52,848 bases of DNA, taken from Pseudomonadota bacterium (GTDB lineage Bacteria > Desulfobacterota > Syntrophobacteria > Syntrophobacterales > Syntrophobacteraceae). Of the stretch, positions 19,008 to 28,904 are shown piece after piece. The notes below the pieces were generated by a model that saw only the letters and a list, made by a program, of their open reading frames with translations, ran no database searches and was not told where the DNA came from. The DNA is taken from assembly GCA_023416335.1 (NCBI GenBank), contig JAEZHY010000034.1, forward strand, positions 1 through 52,848. Direction: 5' to 3'. Made by a program: the position numbers and the translations under genes. Position 1 is the first letter of the stretch; every line of letters starts with the position of its first letter.

Positions 19008-20192
19008 TCACGCCGCTTCGATGCTCGTGGCGACTCGGGCAGCCGCCGTATCCAGCGTTCCCGATTCGGACTTGGCATCCACGACCACGATCGTAGGCCC
19101 GTGCGCCCTGAGGATCAGCTGTTCGACAACCGTCTTGCGTCCGAGCAGGCGCTTCCACCACTGCCGCGGACCGGGGCGGCCGATTACGATGTGACCGACG
19201 CGGTATTCCTTTGCAAAATGCAGAATGGTATCGACGATGTCCTCACCCTTGTAAGTGAAGACGATTGCACCGAGCGAATTGGCCAGGGTCAGGGTGTCGG
19301 AAAGGAAACGTTGCGTCGAGGCATCTATCGCCGTCGGGGATTCTCGCGGCGTTTGCACGTAGACGGCATACCAGTTGCGGTTCAGGCGCCCGGCAAGCCT
19401 GGATCCGTACCGCAGGAGCGCAGCACTGTTGGGACCGCGTGAACTCAGGCAGACCATGACCTGGTCGGGGGACGATCCGTGCTCTTCTTCCGGCGCGCTC
19501 CGGCGCTTGAGGTCGATTTGGGAGGCAAGCTCACGGAACGACAACTCGCGCAGTTCATCGAGGTTCGTCCGCTTGAAAAAATTATCCAGCGCGGTGGAGA
19601 TTCGCTCCGTCGGGTATATTTTCCCTGCGCGGAGCCGCTGCTGCAGGTCTTCGGGAGCCAGGTCGATATTTACGATTTCATCGGCCTCCGCAAGGACCGA
19701 ATCGGGCAACCTCTCGTGCACCTTGACACCCACTAGGTCTTCCACGGTATCGTAGAGGCTCTCCAGGTGCTGGATGTTCATGGTCGTAACCACGTGAATC
19801 CCGGCCGCGAGCAAATCCTGAACGTCCTGGTATCTTTTGGAGTTTTCGCTCCCCGGAACGTTCGTATGCGCCAGCTCGTCGATTAGAGCCACTTCCGGGC
19901 GGCGTGCCAGCACGGCCTCGAGATCCATTTCCTCCAGGAGGATGCCCCGGTACTGGACCTGCTTTCTCGGAATCACTTCCAGGCCCTCGACCAGTTTGGC
20001 AGTCTCGGCCCGCCCGTGGGTTTCAACGAGCCCGACAACCACATCGATGCCCGCCTCTTTGAGCCGGTGCCCTTCCAGGAGCATCTGCCAGGTTTTCCCG
20101 ACACCCGGTCCATATCCCAGGTAGATCTTGAGCTTTCCGCGCTGGGAGCGCCGGATCAACTGAAGAAAACTAAGAGCCCTGTCCTCCGGCAT
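19008..20192 (-). CDS. KdpD N-terminal sensor protein (KdpD domain plus USP domain), no kinase
   Basis: 394 aa that correspond only to the cytoplasmic N-terminal part of KdpD. The KdpD domain (about 1-215) carries Walker A GYGPGVGKT and Walker-B-like VALIDELAHTNVPGS. A universal-stress-protein domain (about 240-380) ends in AHGPTIVVVDA. There are no membrane segments, GAF domain or kinase. It follows the membrane-bound KdpD-like protein by 12 bp. In full-length KdpD this part tunes signalling with K+ and nucleotides; here it must act through a partner. It is the last gene of the kdp locus. Confidence 0.9.
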   Translation of the reverse strand: MPEDRALSFLQLIRRSQRGKLKIYLGYGPGVGKTWQMLLEGHRLKEAGIDVVVGLVETHGRAETAKLVEGLEVIPRKQVQYRGILLEEMDLEAVLARRPEVALIDELAHTNVPGSENSKRYQDVQDLLAAGIHVVTTMNIQHLESLYDTVEDLVGVKVHERLPDSVLAEADEIVNIDLAPEDLQQRLRAGKIYPTERISTALDNFFKRTNLDELRELSFRELASQIDLKRRSAPEEEHGSSPDQVMVCLSSRGPNSAALLRYGSRLAGRLNRNWYAVYVQTPRESPTAIDASTQRFLSDTLTLANSLGAIVFTYKGEDIVDTILHFAKEYRVGHIVIGRPGPRQWWKRLLGRKTVVEQLILRAHGPTIVVVDAKSESGTLDTAAARVATSIEAA

Positions 20193-20204
20193 AAGGCGCC
20201 CCTT

Positions 20205-21500
20205 TCAGCTCTCCAGAGGGCTGTCCGGCCGGATTTTTGGCCCTTTCAGCCTCGAAAAATCACGATGAATAACAGTACCTTTTTCGGACAGATACTCCAT
20301 TTCCAGCGACAGAGCAACCTGTCTGACAAGCGACTCCAGCAGAAATCTCCGGTCCGAAACGTCCAATCGTTCAGGGTCCTCGGGCCGTAGAGCGAAAACC
20401 CCGAGGCGGGTATCGGCGACCCGAAGCGGCACGTAGATCACTTTGCTTTTCCGACCCATATCCCCATCGAAACAGGTCGGCGTACCCGTTTCAAACGTCT
20501 TCCCGGCAAGCCGCATTTCCATGGTGAAATCCTGCAGGAATACCGAGGACGGATCTCCCGCCGCCACGGTCAATTTACCCTTGATATCCGGCAAGAGCAC
20601 CACGCTATGAGAGTCAAACATCATTGAAATGTATTCCACACCGATTTTCAAGGTGTCCTCGGGATTGCGGGAGGAGGCAAGCTGACTGCTGAGACCGTAC
20701 ATAGCCGAGACCTGCCTTTCCTCCATGCGGGCTATCTCGGTTTGCTTGCGCATGACGGACGTCAGATGGCTTATCGCCAGGGCAACAGCAAACATGACGA
20801 TGAAGGTCACAATGTATTGCGCATCATTCACCGTAAAAGTATACCGAGGGGGGACAAAAAAGAAGTCGAAGGCCAGAACGCTCAAAGCGGAGGCCATCAT
20901 CGCGGGTCCTCGCCCGCAGTCTATTGCCGTCAGCATCACCGCCATCAGGTATATCATTATGAGATTGGCGGGCGCGAGATACGGAAATACCAGGAAGCAC
21001 AGAACCGTTGCCAGGATCTGGAAAAGGATGGCCGTTCCGTAATCGGGCCAGTTGACTCCCGGAGGCTGCACTCTGTCGATCTTTACCTTTTCGCCCGGGG
21101 CTCCCGACACCACCTCGACGTCGATTCCTTCGGATTTTCGGATCAGCGCATCGACCGGGCTCCCGATCGACAGCCGTCTCAACAGGGACTGCCTCGGTCT
21201 GCCGACCACAATTCTTGCCACGTTCCGCTCGCGGGCAAATCCGATGACTGTTTCCGCGATATTTCGACCCGCCAGGGTGAAAGTCTCCGCCCCGAGTTTC
21301 TCCGCAAACCTCAAATCGTCCAGGATTCGTTCGCGGTCCGAATCCCGCAGGAGTGTCCGCGGCGATTCCACATGGACGGCAAGCAGTTTAGCTTCCATGT
21401 CCCGGGCTTTTTCCCATGCGGCCCTGATGACCCCTGCCGATGAAGGACCTGGGCCCACACAGACCAGAATGTTCTTCACGGCCGTTACAGGATCGGACAT
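20205..21500 (-). CDS. KdpD-like membrane sensor (USP-DUF4118-GAF), no kinase
   Basis: 431 aa. An N-terminal universal-stress domain (about 8-140, KNILVCVGPGPSS then VARIVVGRPRQS) is followed by four closely spaced membrane helices of the DUF4118 type (about 160-270, with FDFFFVPPRYTF, a KdpD signature) and a GAF-like domain (about 285-410). The histidine-kinase modules of KdpD are absent. ATG 21500 has GGAGG seven bases upstream. It may pair with the KdpD-N protein encoded 12 bp downstream to rebuild the sensory half of KdpD and inform the separate histidine kinase at 26888-28735 (inference). Confidence 0.87.
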   Translation of the reverse strand: MSDPVTAVKNILVCVGPGPSSAGVIRAAWEKARDMEAKLLAVHVESPRTLLRDSDRERILDDLRFAEKLGAETFTLAGRNIAETVIGFARERNVARIVVGRPRQSLLRRLSIGSPVDALIRKSEGIDVEVVSGAPGEKVKIDRVQPPGVNWPDYGTAILFQILATVLCFLVFPYLAPANLIMIYLMAVMLTAIDCGRGPAMMASALSVLAFDFFFVPPRYTFTVNDAQYIVTFIVMFAVALAISHLTSVMRKQTEIARMEERQVSAMYGLSSQLASSRNPEDTLKIGVEYISMMFDSHSVVLLPDIKGKLTVAAGDPSSVFLQDFTMEMRLAGKTFETGTPTCFDGDMGRKSKVIYVPLRVADTRLGVFALRPEDPERLDVSDRRFLLESLVRQVALSLEMEYLSEKGTVIHRDFSRLKGPKIRPDSPLES

Positions 21501-21605
21501 ATTGGAACCTCCATAAACCCAAACATTCCGGGAAAGTGCAGCCGACATATCACGCCCCGCCGCACGACTCCGGGTTCGGGACATCCAGTTTATTTTCGAC
21601 TTTTG

Positions 21606-22140
21606 CTAGTCCCATGGCAATTCATGCTGATGGGGGACGCCTTCCATATGCCATGTGAATTTTGGGGTTATTTTGCCGATGCACCATCTCAGTTTCAGGT
21701 GCGGCTTTAATTCGTTTCTTTAGGAGCTTTCGTACGCCCTCATGAGAAATCGAGTCGACCAGATCAAGCTCCACTGCTCTGTCGGCCAGGAGCCGCAGTG
21801 TCCAGTGCTCTCGGCCTTCTGGTGGATCAGAACAGGCAAGTGCGGTAATCCGTGCCGCCGTTAAGCCGTCCAGCTTAGGAGGTTTTCCGGACCGGGGTTT
21901 TTCCTCCAGGCTTTCCATGGAATTTTCATTGAAAAACCGCTTACGTACCTTATAGACTGTTTGGACGCAGACATGTAATGCTTCCGCGATCTCACGGTCT
22001 CTTTTCCCAGCATCGGAGAGCAAAAGGATGCGTGCACGTATAATTTTCCGGGCCGGCTTGCACCCGCTCTCAACCAGGCGCTTAAGCTCTCTACGCTCCT
22101 CATCTGTAAGCTGAATATGAAATTGTTTATTCATAGTCAT
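21606..22140 (-). pseudogene. IS630-family transposase remnant
   Basis: The N-terminal 140 codons match the helix-turn-helix part of IS630-family transposases (LTDEERRELKRLVESG, EIAEALHVCVQTVYKVRKRF, GKPPKLDG, WTLRLLADRAVEL). Near 21725 the frame shifts. In the +1 frame the family sequence goes on as NELKPHLKLRWCIGK and continues to LPWD before a stop at 21606. The catalytic DDE region is missing, so the element is dead. It is inserted between kdpC and the kdpD-like genes. No terminal inverted repeats were identified. Confidence 0.85.
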
Positions 22141-22161
22141 CAGACCCTCCCGATCGACCTC

Positions 22162-22821
22162 TTACCTTGCATCGAGCGCCTGGTTGAGTTCCAGCACGTT
22201 AACGGCCGGATCTCCCAGAAATCCGAGCTGCGGGCCTTCCGTATATTTCCGTATGTATTTCCCGATCTCACCGATCGACATCCCCCTCGCGTCCGCCACC
22301 CGGGCGGCCTGCAATTCGGCGTTCCTCACGCTGATGTGGGGATCGAGACCGCTCCCGGATGCTGTTACCGCATCGGCGGGGACTTTTGTGTCGGGGTGGA
22401 GATCGTTCTCGGAGATATAAGCCGAGACGCGCTCCTTCACCTGGTCCGAGAGCTTCCTGGAAAGCGGCCCAAGGTTGCTTCCTCCGGAGTTGGCGGCGTC
22501 ATATCCATTTTCCCCAGCCGCGGAAGGGCGCGGATGAAAGTACTGATTTCCCGTGAAGTCCTGAGCAATCAGGCTGCTGCCAATGACTTTGCCGTTCCGT
22601 TCCACAAGAGACCCGTCTGCCTGGTGAGGAAAGGCTATCTGCCCTATCGCCCACACAACGAGCGGATAAATTCCACAGAGCACGACTCCCAGGACGATTA
22701 TCGCCGCGGCTGAAGCCCTTATTTCCTGCATCAATGATTTGAGGCTCAAGGTTCCCGCCTTTCGGGAAGTAAAGGATTGCGTTGCGACATGCGCCTCGGT
22801 TGAAACCGATTTCGAATCCAT
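22162..22821 (-). CDS. kdpC: K+-transporting ATPase subunit C
   Basis: 219 aa. A single N-terminal membrane helix (about 38-58, [19 protein letters not shown]) is followed by the periplasmic domain with the family motifs [25 protein letters not shown] and [11 protein letters not shown]. KdpC supports assembly of the KdpFABC high-affinity K+ pump. The start ATG has AGGAGA upstream and lies 22 bp after kdpB. An unusually long polar N-terminal tail (about 35 residues) precedes the helix. Confidence 0.95.
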   Translation of the reverse strand: MDSKSVSTEAHVATQSFTSRKAGTLSLKSLMQEIRASAAAIIVLGVVLCGIYPLVVWAIGQIAFPHQADGSLVERNGKVIGSSLIAQDFTGNQYFHPRPSAAGENGYDAANSGGSNLGPLSRKLSDQVKERVSAYISENDLHPDTKVPADAVTASGSGLDPHISVRNAELQAARVADARGMSIGEIGKYIRKYTEGPQLGFLGDPAVNVLELNQALDAR

Positions 22822-22843
22822 TATTTTTCTCCTAATCATCCAC

Positions 22844-24865
22844 TCAGGCCAGTCCAACTGCCCGAACCACCAGGTCGATCAGTTTTATTCCGATAAAAGG
22901 AGCGACGATTCCGCCCAATCCGTATATGAGAAGGTTCCGCCTCAACACGGCTGCCGCGCCGAGCGGCCGAAAACGGATACCCTTGAGCGCCAGGGGAATC
23001 AGCGCAACGATTATCAGGGCGTTGAAGATAACCGCGCTCAGGATGGCGCTCTGGGGAGATGCCAGCCCCATTACGTTCAGCGCGCCGATCTGGGGAAAGG
23101 TACCCACCAGCATGGCGGGAATGATCGCAAAATATTTTGCTACATCGTTTGAAACGCTGAAGGTGGTGAGCGCTCCCCGGGTCATGAGGAGCTGTTTCCC
23201 GATCTCGACCACTTCGATGAGCTTCGTCGGATTGGAATCGAGATCGACCATATTCCCGGCTTCCTTGGCGGCCTGGGTACCGGTGTTCATGGCAACGCCA
23301 ACGTCCGCCTGGGCAAGGGCGGGAGCATCGTTTGTCCCGTCGCCCGTCATGGCCACCAGGTGCCCTGCGACCTGTTCCCGGCGAATCAGCGCGAGCTTGT
23401 CCTCGGGCCTTGCCTCGGCCAGGAAATCGTCCACGCCCGCTTCCTTTGCAATAGCCCCTGCAGTGAGCGGGTTGTCGCCGGTAATCATGATCGTGCGGAT
23501 GCCCATCGCGCGAAACCGCTCGAACCTGTCCGGCAGCCCGCCTTTGACAATGTCTTTCAAATGAACGGTACCAAGCACCTTTTGATTGCTCGCGACAACA
23601 AGAGGCGTCGCCCCGCTCAATGCAATTCCCTCGACGTCGGCCTCGACCTGTTGCGGCAGTCCTCCGGCAAATTCCCTGACCGCGTCGGGAGCGCCCTTCC
23701 GGAATTGACTCCCGTTGATATCCACTCCGCTCATCCGGGTCTTGGCGGTAAAAGGAATAAACTGCGCCTGCTCAAAATCGCTGAGCCCGCGCTCACGAAT
23801 GCCGAACCCTTTTGCAAGGACGACAATGCTCCGTCCTTCGGGGGTCTCGTCCGCAAGAGAGGCCAGTTGGGCTGCGTCCGCCAGTTCCTCCACCGTGGTC
23901 CCCGGAGCGGGCACGAATTGCACCGCCTGCCGGTTGCCAAGAGTTATCGTTCCGGTCTTGTCGAGCAGGAGCACGTCAACATCACCTGCGGCTTCGACAG
24001 CCCGCCCGCTCATTGCGAGCACGTTTCTCTGGATCAGGCGGTCGATGCCCGCGATGCCGATGGCGCTCAAAAGGCCTCCGATCGTGGTGGGGATGAGGCA
24101 GATCAGAAGCGCAGCCAGCACGGTGATCGAAAAGACCGCGTTCGAGTAGGTGCCGAGCGGCTTCAGAGTAATGATCACAATGAGGAAGATGATCGTCAGG
24201 GCGGCGAGCAGAATGGTCAGGGCGATTTCGTTCGGCGTCTTCTGCCGCCGCGCGCCTTCGACCAGGGATATCATGTGGTCCATGAAACTCTCGCCCGGAT
24301 TTGCCGTCACCCGGACAGTGATCTTATCGGAGAGGACGCGGGTCCCTCCGGTCACCGCGCTCCGGTCTCCTCCGGCCTCGCGGATTACCGGGGCAGATTC
24401 GCCGGTGATGGCGGATTCATCGACACTGGCTGCCCCACGGATGACTTCGCCGTCGGCCGGGATGATCTCGCCCGCTTTCACGGTGACCACATCGTCCTTT
24501 CGCAGCGATTCGGCCGGTACCGTTCTGGTCGACCCGTTCGCATCCAGAAGGTTGGCCGTCGTCTGGGTCCGGGCCTTTCTCAGCGTGTCGGCCTGGGCCT
24601 TGCCGCGTCCCTCCGCCATCGCTTCGGCGAAGTTTGCAAAAAGCACGGTAAACCACAGCCAGATGGATATCTGGAGCGGGAAGCCGACAGGCTCGTTCCT
24701 AAACGGCGAGATGAAGAGTTCGAACGTAGTTACGACCGCGCCGACCAGAGCTACGAACATAACCGGGTTTTTGACCATGTGAACCGGGTTGAGCTTGAGA
24801 AAGCTGTCCCGTATGGCCGGTACCAAGATTGACTTATCGAAAAGGGAATGCGTTTTCCTGGACAT
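22844..24865 (-). CDS. kdpB: K+-transporting P-type ATPase subunit B
   Basis: 673-aa P-type ATPase subunit that energises K+ uptake. It shows the phosphorylation motif [10 protein letters not shown], the actuator-domain TGES (AITGESAPV), the hinge [18 protein letters not shown], and the expected membrane helices near 35-80, 220-270 and the C-terminus. The gene starts at ATG 24865, 11 bp after kdpA. It is in operon order kdpF-kdpA-kdpB-kdpC. Confidence 0.97.
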   Translation of the reverse strand: MSRKTHSLFDKSILVPAIRDSFLKLNPVHMVKNPVMFVALVGAVVTTFELFISPFRNEPVGFPLQISIWLWFTVLFANFAEAMAEGRGKAQADTLRKARTQTTANLLDANGSTRTVPAESLRKDDVVTVKAGEIIPADGEVIRGAASVDESAITGESAPVIREAGGDRSAVTGGTRVLSDKITVRVTANPGESFMDHMISLVEGARRQKTPNEIALTILLAALTIIFLIVIITLKPLGTYSNAVFSITVLAALLICLIPTTIGGLLSAIGIAGIDRLIQRNVLAMSGRAVEAAGDVDVLLLDKTGTITLGNRQAVQFVPAPGTTVEELADAAQLASLADETPEGRSIVVLAKGFGIRERGLSDFEQAQFIPFTAKTRMSGVDINGSQFRKGAPDAVREFAGGLPQQVEADVEGIALSGATPLVVASNQKVLGTVHLKDIVKGGLPDRFERFRAMGIRTIMITGDNPLTAGAIAKEAGVDDFLAEARPEDKLALIRREQVAGHLVAMTGDGTNDAPALAQADVGVAMNTGTQAAKEAGNMVDLDSNPTKLIEVVEIGKQLLMTRGALTTFSVSNDVAKYFAIIPAMLVGTFPQIGALNVMGLASPQSAILSAVIFNALIIVALIPLALKGIRFRPLGAAAVLRRNLLIYGLGGIVAPFIGIKLIDLVVRAVGLA

Positions 24866-24876
24866 TATCTTATTCC

Positions 24877-26592
24877 TCAGTAGAGCTGCGTTGAATTCAT
24901 CATCAGGAAATGCTCGACGATGGGGCTGAGGCTCAGTGCGGGCAGGAATGTCAAGGCCCCGACAAGGATGACGGCACCGATTACGAGAAGCGTAAAGGTG
25001 ATGCCTGATACTGGAAAGCTTCCGCTGCTCACCGGTGCGGCTTTTTTGCGCGCCAGGTTTCCCGCGAGGGCCAGCACCGGGACTATTATAAAAAAACGAC
25101 CGACGAGCATCGCCAAACCCAGCGTGATGTTGTACCAGGGCGTGTTTGCGGAAAGGCCGGCAAAAGCGCTGCCGTTGTTGTTGATGGCGGAAGTATAGGC
25201 GTAGAGTATCTCGCTGAGTCCATGCGGGCCGGAGTTGTTGAGCCCCTTGAGTCCCCACTCGCCGACGGCCGCCAGGGCAGTGAATCCAAGCAGGGCGGTC
25301 GCCGGAATCAGAATTGCCAGAGCCGCTACCTTGATGTCGTAGGACTCTATTTTCTTGCCGAGATACTCAGGCGTTCTTCCGACCATAAGTCCCGCAAGGA
25401 AGATGGCCAGGATCACGAAGATCAGCATGCCGTACATACCGCTTCCGACGCCCCCGAAGACGACCTCCCCCAACTGCATGTTGAAAATCGGAACAAGTCC
25501 GCCAAGCGGCATGAACGAATCATGCATCGAGTTTACGGCGCCGCATGAGGCGTCGGTCGTGACCGTGGCCCAGAGCGCGGAATTGAAGATCCCGAAACGG
25601 ACTTCCTTGCCTTCCATGTTGCCGAAGGAGGAATCCACGCCGAGCGCAGTCAGGCGCGGGTTGCCGTGCGATTCCGCCCACCAGCAGACCAGGACGCCTG
25701 CCAGGAACATGACGAACATGGCCGACCAGACCGACCAGCCGTGCTTCTGATTTCGCACCATGCGGCCCAGGTAGTAGGTAAGCGCACTGGGAATCGCAAA
25801 TATCGAGAGCATCTGGATGAAGTTGGAAAGCGGGGTCGGGTTTTCATAGGGATGAGCGGCATTGGCGTTCATGAAGCCGCCGCCGTTCGTGCCAAGCATC
25901 TTAATTGCAACCTGGGAAGCCACGGGCCCCTGGGCAATGGTCTGTTGGCCTCCATCCAACGTGTATGCCGTCACATAGGACGAGAAGTTTTGAATCATGC
26001 CCTGTGAAATCAAAAATACAGCGTAAACAAGGCAGATCGGGAGCAATAGATACAGGCAGGTCCTCGTGAGATCGACCCAGAAGTTTCCGAGTTCGGTTGC
26101 TTTCTGCCTTGCGATCCCGCGAATCAGGGCAGCGGCGACCGCAATGCCCGTTGCAGCGGAGACGAAGTTGTGAAAAGTGAGGCCGACCATTTGTGAGAAG
26201 TATGAGAGTGTGCTTTCACCCCCATAGCTTTGCCAGTTGGTATTGGTGGTGAAGCTTGCAGCCGTGTTGAAAGCCAGGTCGGGCGGAACGGCGCCGAAAT
26301 GCTGCGGATTCAGGGGCAGGTACCCCTGCAGCCTCAGAATGGCATAGGTGAAAAGCAACCCTGCCGCGCTGAACACGAGCACAGATACGGAGTATGCCTT
26401 CCAATCCTGTTCGCTGTTTCTTTCAACCCCGATGAGGGCGTAAGCGGTCCTTTCGACCGGTTTAAGAACCGGATCGAGCAGTGTTCGGCCGTTCGGGTCG
26501 AGCACACGCTTGATATATATTCCCAGCGGTTTTGTGATCGCCGCAAGAACGACTATGAATACGGCCAGTTGCAGCCAGTCCATGGCACCCAT
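24877..26592 (-). CDS. kdpA: K+-transporting ATPase subunit A (channel-like)
   Basis: 571-aa membrane subunit that binds and translocates K+. The four pore-loop repeats typical of the KtrB/Trk-like superfamily are visible ([50 protein letters not shown]). The start ATG has GAGGAG seven bases upstream and follows kdpF by 12 bp. Confidence 0.97.
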   Translation of the reverse strand: MGAMDWLQLAVFIVVLAAITKPLGIYIKRVLDPNGRTLLDPVLKPVERTAYALIGVERNSEQDWKAYSVSVLVFSAAGLLFTYAILRLQGYLPLNPQHFGAVPPDLAFNTAASFTTNTNWQSYGGESTLSYFSQMVGLTFHNFVSAATGIAVAAALIRGIARQKATELGNFWVDLTRTCLYLLLPICLVYAVFLISQGMIQNFSSYVTAYTLDGGQQTIAQGPVASQVAIKMLGTNGGGFMNANAAHPYENPTPLSNFIQMLSIFAIPSALTYYLGRMVRNQKHGWSVWSAMFVMFLAGVLVCWWAESHGNPRLTALGVDSSFGNMEGKEVRFGIFNSALWATVTTDASCGAVNSMHDSFMPLGGLVPIFNMQLGEVVFGGVGSGMYGMLIFVILAIFLAGLMVGRTPEYLGKKIESYDIKVAALAILIPATALLGFTALAAVGEWGLKGLNNSGPHGLSEILYAYTSAINNNGSAFAGLSANTPWYNITLGLAMLVGRFFIIVPVLALAGNLARKKAAPVSSGSFPVSGITFTLLVIGAVILVGALTFLPALSLSPIVEHFLMMNSTQLY

Positions 26593-26604
26593 ATCGATAC
26601 TCCT

Positions 26605-26691
26605 CTAAAAATCCTCGGGCCTGACGAGCACCCAAAAGAGATAGGCAATCAATGCGACAGCCACGGTCCCGACGATTAGGTTCTCGATCAT
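26605..26691 (-). CDS. kdpF: KdpF small membrane subunit
   Basis: 28-residue single-helix peptide (MIENLIVGTVAVALIAYLFW, then VLVRPEDF). The C-terminal LVRPE(D/K)F pattern is typical of KdpF, which stabilises the KdpABC complex. GAGGAG lies eight bases before the start, and the stop is 12 bp before kdpA. Confidence 0.92.
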   Translation of the reverse strand: MIENLIVGTVAVALIAYLFWVLVRPEDF

Positions 26692-26703
26692 TTTCTATTC
26701 TCC

Positions 26704-26793
26704 TCAAAACAGATGCAGCATCCGCAAAGGCCAAGAAATCCGAAATGTAATCAGGGCCACAACAACAGCTCCAATCATTAGTTTTGCTGTCAT
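26704..26793 (-). CDS. Small hydrophobic peptide in the kdp operon
   Basis: 29 residues, hydrophobic core (MTAKLMIGAVVVALITFRIS, then WPLRMLHLF). Its ATG overlaps the stop of the preceding small frame (ATGA), and the kdpF ribosome site follows its stop. The overlap suggests translational coupling. The product is not recognised; it could be a second KdpF-like helix. Confidence 0.5.
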   Translation of the reverse strand: MTAKLMIGAVVVALITFRISWPLRMLHLF

Positions 26794-26876
26794 TTCTGTT
26801 CTCCACTCAAAAGACGCACGTAATAGCCGCAAAGAGCGAAAAACCCGACGACAATGCTTATGAAAAAGATATCCAT
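26790..26876 (-). CDS. Small single-helix membrane protein upstream of kdpF
   Basis: 28 residues (MDIFFISIVVGFFALCGYYV, then RLLSGEQK), one membrane helix followed by a short polar tail. It begins 12 bp after the histidine-kinase stop and has AAGGGG before the ATG. Comparable mini-proteins lie at this position in many proteobacterial kdp operons and are usually left unannotated (from memory). Confidence 0.65.
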   Translation of the reverse strand: MDIFFISIVVGFFALCGYYVRLLSGEQK

Positions 26877-26887
26877 GTGATTTCCCC

Positions 26888-28735
26888 TTATGACTCGCCC
26901 ACGGCCTGCAGGTTGCTGAAAGCCGGTACCTTAGTTTTGAGGACAAATGTGAACATGGTCCCTTTTCCGGGGTCACTGGCTACATCGATCCTGCTGCCGT
27001 GGGCCTCTACGATCTCTTTGACAATGGAAAGGCCGAGCCCGGAATCTCCATGTTGTGCCTGGCCGGGCACCCTGAAGAATTTTTCAAAAATATGGGGCAG
27101 GTATTCCTGCGGTATCCCTCTGCCGGAATCCATCACGATAAAAAGCACATTGTCGTTTTCCTCCCGGGCCGAAACCTTTACCTCCCCACCGGGAGGCGTA
27201 TGTTTGAGCGCATTGCTCAGGAGGTTCGTGAGTACGATCTCCAGCCTGAACCTGTCGGCAAGCACCTTCGGAATGCCTCCCGCCATGTCGAGTACAAGAG
27301 CAACCCCTCTGTCCGCAAACGAGGGCCGCATCTCTTCGATTGCATTGAGAAGAATTTGTTCCGTATCTACGGGAGCGAGTTCGAGTTTGGCTCGCCCTGT
27401 TTCCATCCGGCCTATTTCGAGAAGATTTTCGATAATCTGGAAAAGCCTGTCGCTATCTTCCCTGGCTGCCGCAACCAGTTCCGCCTGCTTCGGGTTCAAT
27501 GGACCGAGCTTTTCGTTTAACAGCACGTGTGTTGCAAGCCGGATGGACGTGAGAGGGGTTTTCAACTCGTGGGAAACAGTTGAAATAAGTCCGCTTTTTG
27601 CCTCATCGGCCCGGCGGATCCGGGTGACGTCTGAAAAAATGAGCGTTGCGCCCACGAATCTGCGGGCATCGTCCAGAATCGGGACGGCTTCCGGAAGAAA
27701 AAAGCATTCTTCTCCCTCCTTGAACACCTGGAGGGCCGAATCGTAAGTCTTGAAGCTGATCGTACGCTCTTCGCGGCGTACACGTTCAAAAAGCTCCCTC
27801 ACCTTCTCTTCTTCGACCGCCTGGATGGCGGATCCGGCCCTCAATCCGAACAGGTTCTGGGCTGTCTGGTTCGAAAGCTCGATTTCCCCCTCTGGACTGC
27901 AGATAACGATCGCATCGGAAAGTGAGTTCAGGGCGGAAAGAGTTGCATTCTGAATGCGAACGAACCGGGCGCGGTTGGTGCGCCTGAGTTCCCTCAGGCT
28001 CGAGGTCATTTCATTGAAGGCCGTGGCGAGCTGCCCTATCTCGTCCCCGGAACGGACCTTTACGAGCAGGTCCAGGTTCCCCTGCTGAATCTCTTTCACG
28101 GAGCGGGTGAGACGAGAAATAGGCCCGACAATGGAAGGACCTATGGCGACGATCAGAATAGCCGCCAGAATGACCCCGGAAAAGACGAGCACAAGGAGAG
28201 TGCGGTTCGTTTCGGAGGCCCGCTGTCTGACCTGTCCGTCTGTCGCCACCATGTTGTTAAGGTTTATAGCGATAATACTTTGGGTCGCATTCAGGACCTC
28301 ATCCGAGAGCGGCAGCAGCCTGTTTCGATAGACATCCCGGCGAATGCCGCCCTCGTCCGGCATTTGGAGGAACTTCTCCAGTTCGCTTCGGTACTCCTGC
28401 CAGACTCGGGTAAGCCGATCGGTAAGTTCCTGCTCCCCGGGGACAGTAACGTTGCCCTGCTGGAATTTAAGGTTGTCTGCGAATTCGTTGATTGCGGACT
28501 CTATCGTACCGACCGCCTCGTTATTTTCCCAGACGAAAGCCTCTGCGCCGCGATCCGTCTGCCCGACGGCTTTTTTCATATTCAGGCCGGCGGCGACACT
28601 GTCGTAGTTTTCCCTGAAAATCCGCTCGACGGCCCTGCTGGACTGAGCAATCGTGCGAATGCTTATCAGGCCGACAATGAGCAGGATCAGCAACGGTCCG
28701 CAGGACGCAATGATCAACTTCGTTCTGAGAGTCAT
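26888..28735 (-). CDS. Membrane sensor histidine kinase (4HB sensor-HAMP-PAS-HisKA-HATPase) of the kdp locus
   Basis: 615 aa. First membrane helix about 6-27, extracytoplasmic helical sensor about 28-178, second helix about 180-200, HAMP about 203-255, PAS about 262-375, phospho-acceptor H389 in STVSHELKTPLTS, and ATPase boxes SNALKHTPPGG, DSGRGIP and GDSGLGLSIV. ATG 28735 is preferred because the sigma-54 promoter at 28765-28779 overlaps any longer reading. It is the first gene of a unit running into kdpFABC, and its likely partner is the sigma-54 regulator directly upstream. It therefore stands in for the KdpD kinase (inference). Confidence 0.9.
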   Translation of the reverse strand: MTLRTKLIIASCGPLLILLIVGLISIRTIAQSSRAVERIFRENYDSVAAGLNMKKAVGQTDRGAEAFVWENNEAVGTIESAINEFADNLKFQQGNVTVPGEQELTDRLTRVWQEYRSELEKFLQMPDEGGIRRDVYRNRLLPLSDEVLNATQSIIAINLNNMVATDGQVRQRASETNRTLLVLVFSGVILAAILIVAIGPSIVGPISRLTRSVKEIQQGNLDLLVKVRSGDEIGQLATAFNEMTSSLRELRRTNRARFVRIQNATLSALNSLSDAIVICSPEGEIELSNQTAQNLFGLRAGSAIQAVEEEKVRELFERVRREERTISFKTYDSALQVFKEGEECFFLPEAVPILDDARRFVGATLIFSDVTRIRRADEAKSGLISTVSHELKTPLTSIRLATHVLLNEKLGPLNPKQAELVAAAREDSDRLFQIIENLLEIGRMETGRAKLELAPVDTEQILLNAIEEMRPSFADRGVALVLDMAGGIPKVLADRFRLEIVLTNLLSNALKHTPPGGEVKVSAREENDNVLFIVMDSGRGIPQEYLPHIFEKFFRVPGQAQHGDSGLGLSIVKEIVEAHGSRIDVASDPGKGTMFTFVLKTKVPAFSNLQAVGES

Positions 28736-28764
28736 CTCCGACACCTTTCCTCGATTATGTAAGG

Positions 28765-28779
28765 GCAAGGTTCGTGCCA
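28765..28779 (-). promoter_or_regulatory. Sigma-54 (-24/-12) promoter driving the kinase-kdpFABC unit
   Basis: TGGCAC-GAACC-TTGC is an exact match to the core sigma-54 consensus TGGCAC-N5-TTGC, with T before and C after. It lies 30 bp before the kinase ATG, placing the transcript start near 28753. The gene immediately upstream encodes a sigma-54-dependent activator. Confidence 0.88.
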
Positions 28780-28850
28780 ATTTCCTAAGACAAAAAACCT
28801 TTTATTTCAATGGCTTACGAAGACAGGATTTGTGGGGGAACCGTGGAAAT

Positions 28851-28865
28851 CTTTCAAAATGAAAG
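28851..28865. promoter_or_regulatory. Candidate upstream activator site
   Basis: Perfect palindrome CTTTCA-AAA-TGAAAG about 72 bp upstream of the -24 element, the usual distance for binding of an NtrC-type activator. Half-site-like TTTCA/TGAAA words recur nearby (28874-28892). Binding is inferred. Confidence 0.5.
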
Positions 28866-28904
28866 ACGTGTCCGTTTCAGGCATTTCAAAGTGAAGGATT
28901 AAGT

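Noticed and set aside
23360..24832. 490-codon plus-strand frame opposite kdpB
   Set aside because: kdpB on the other strand has all P-type ATPase motifs; the antisense frame has no family features.
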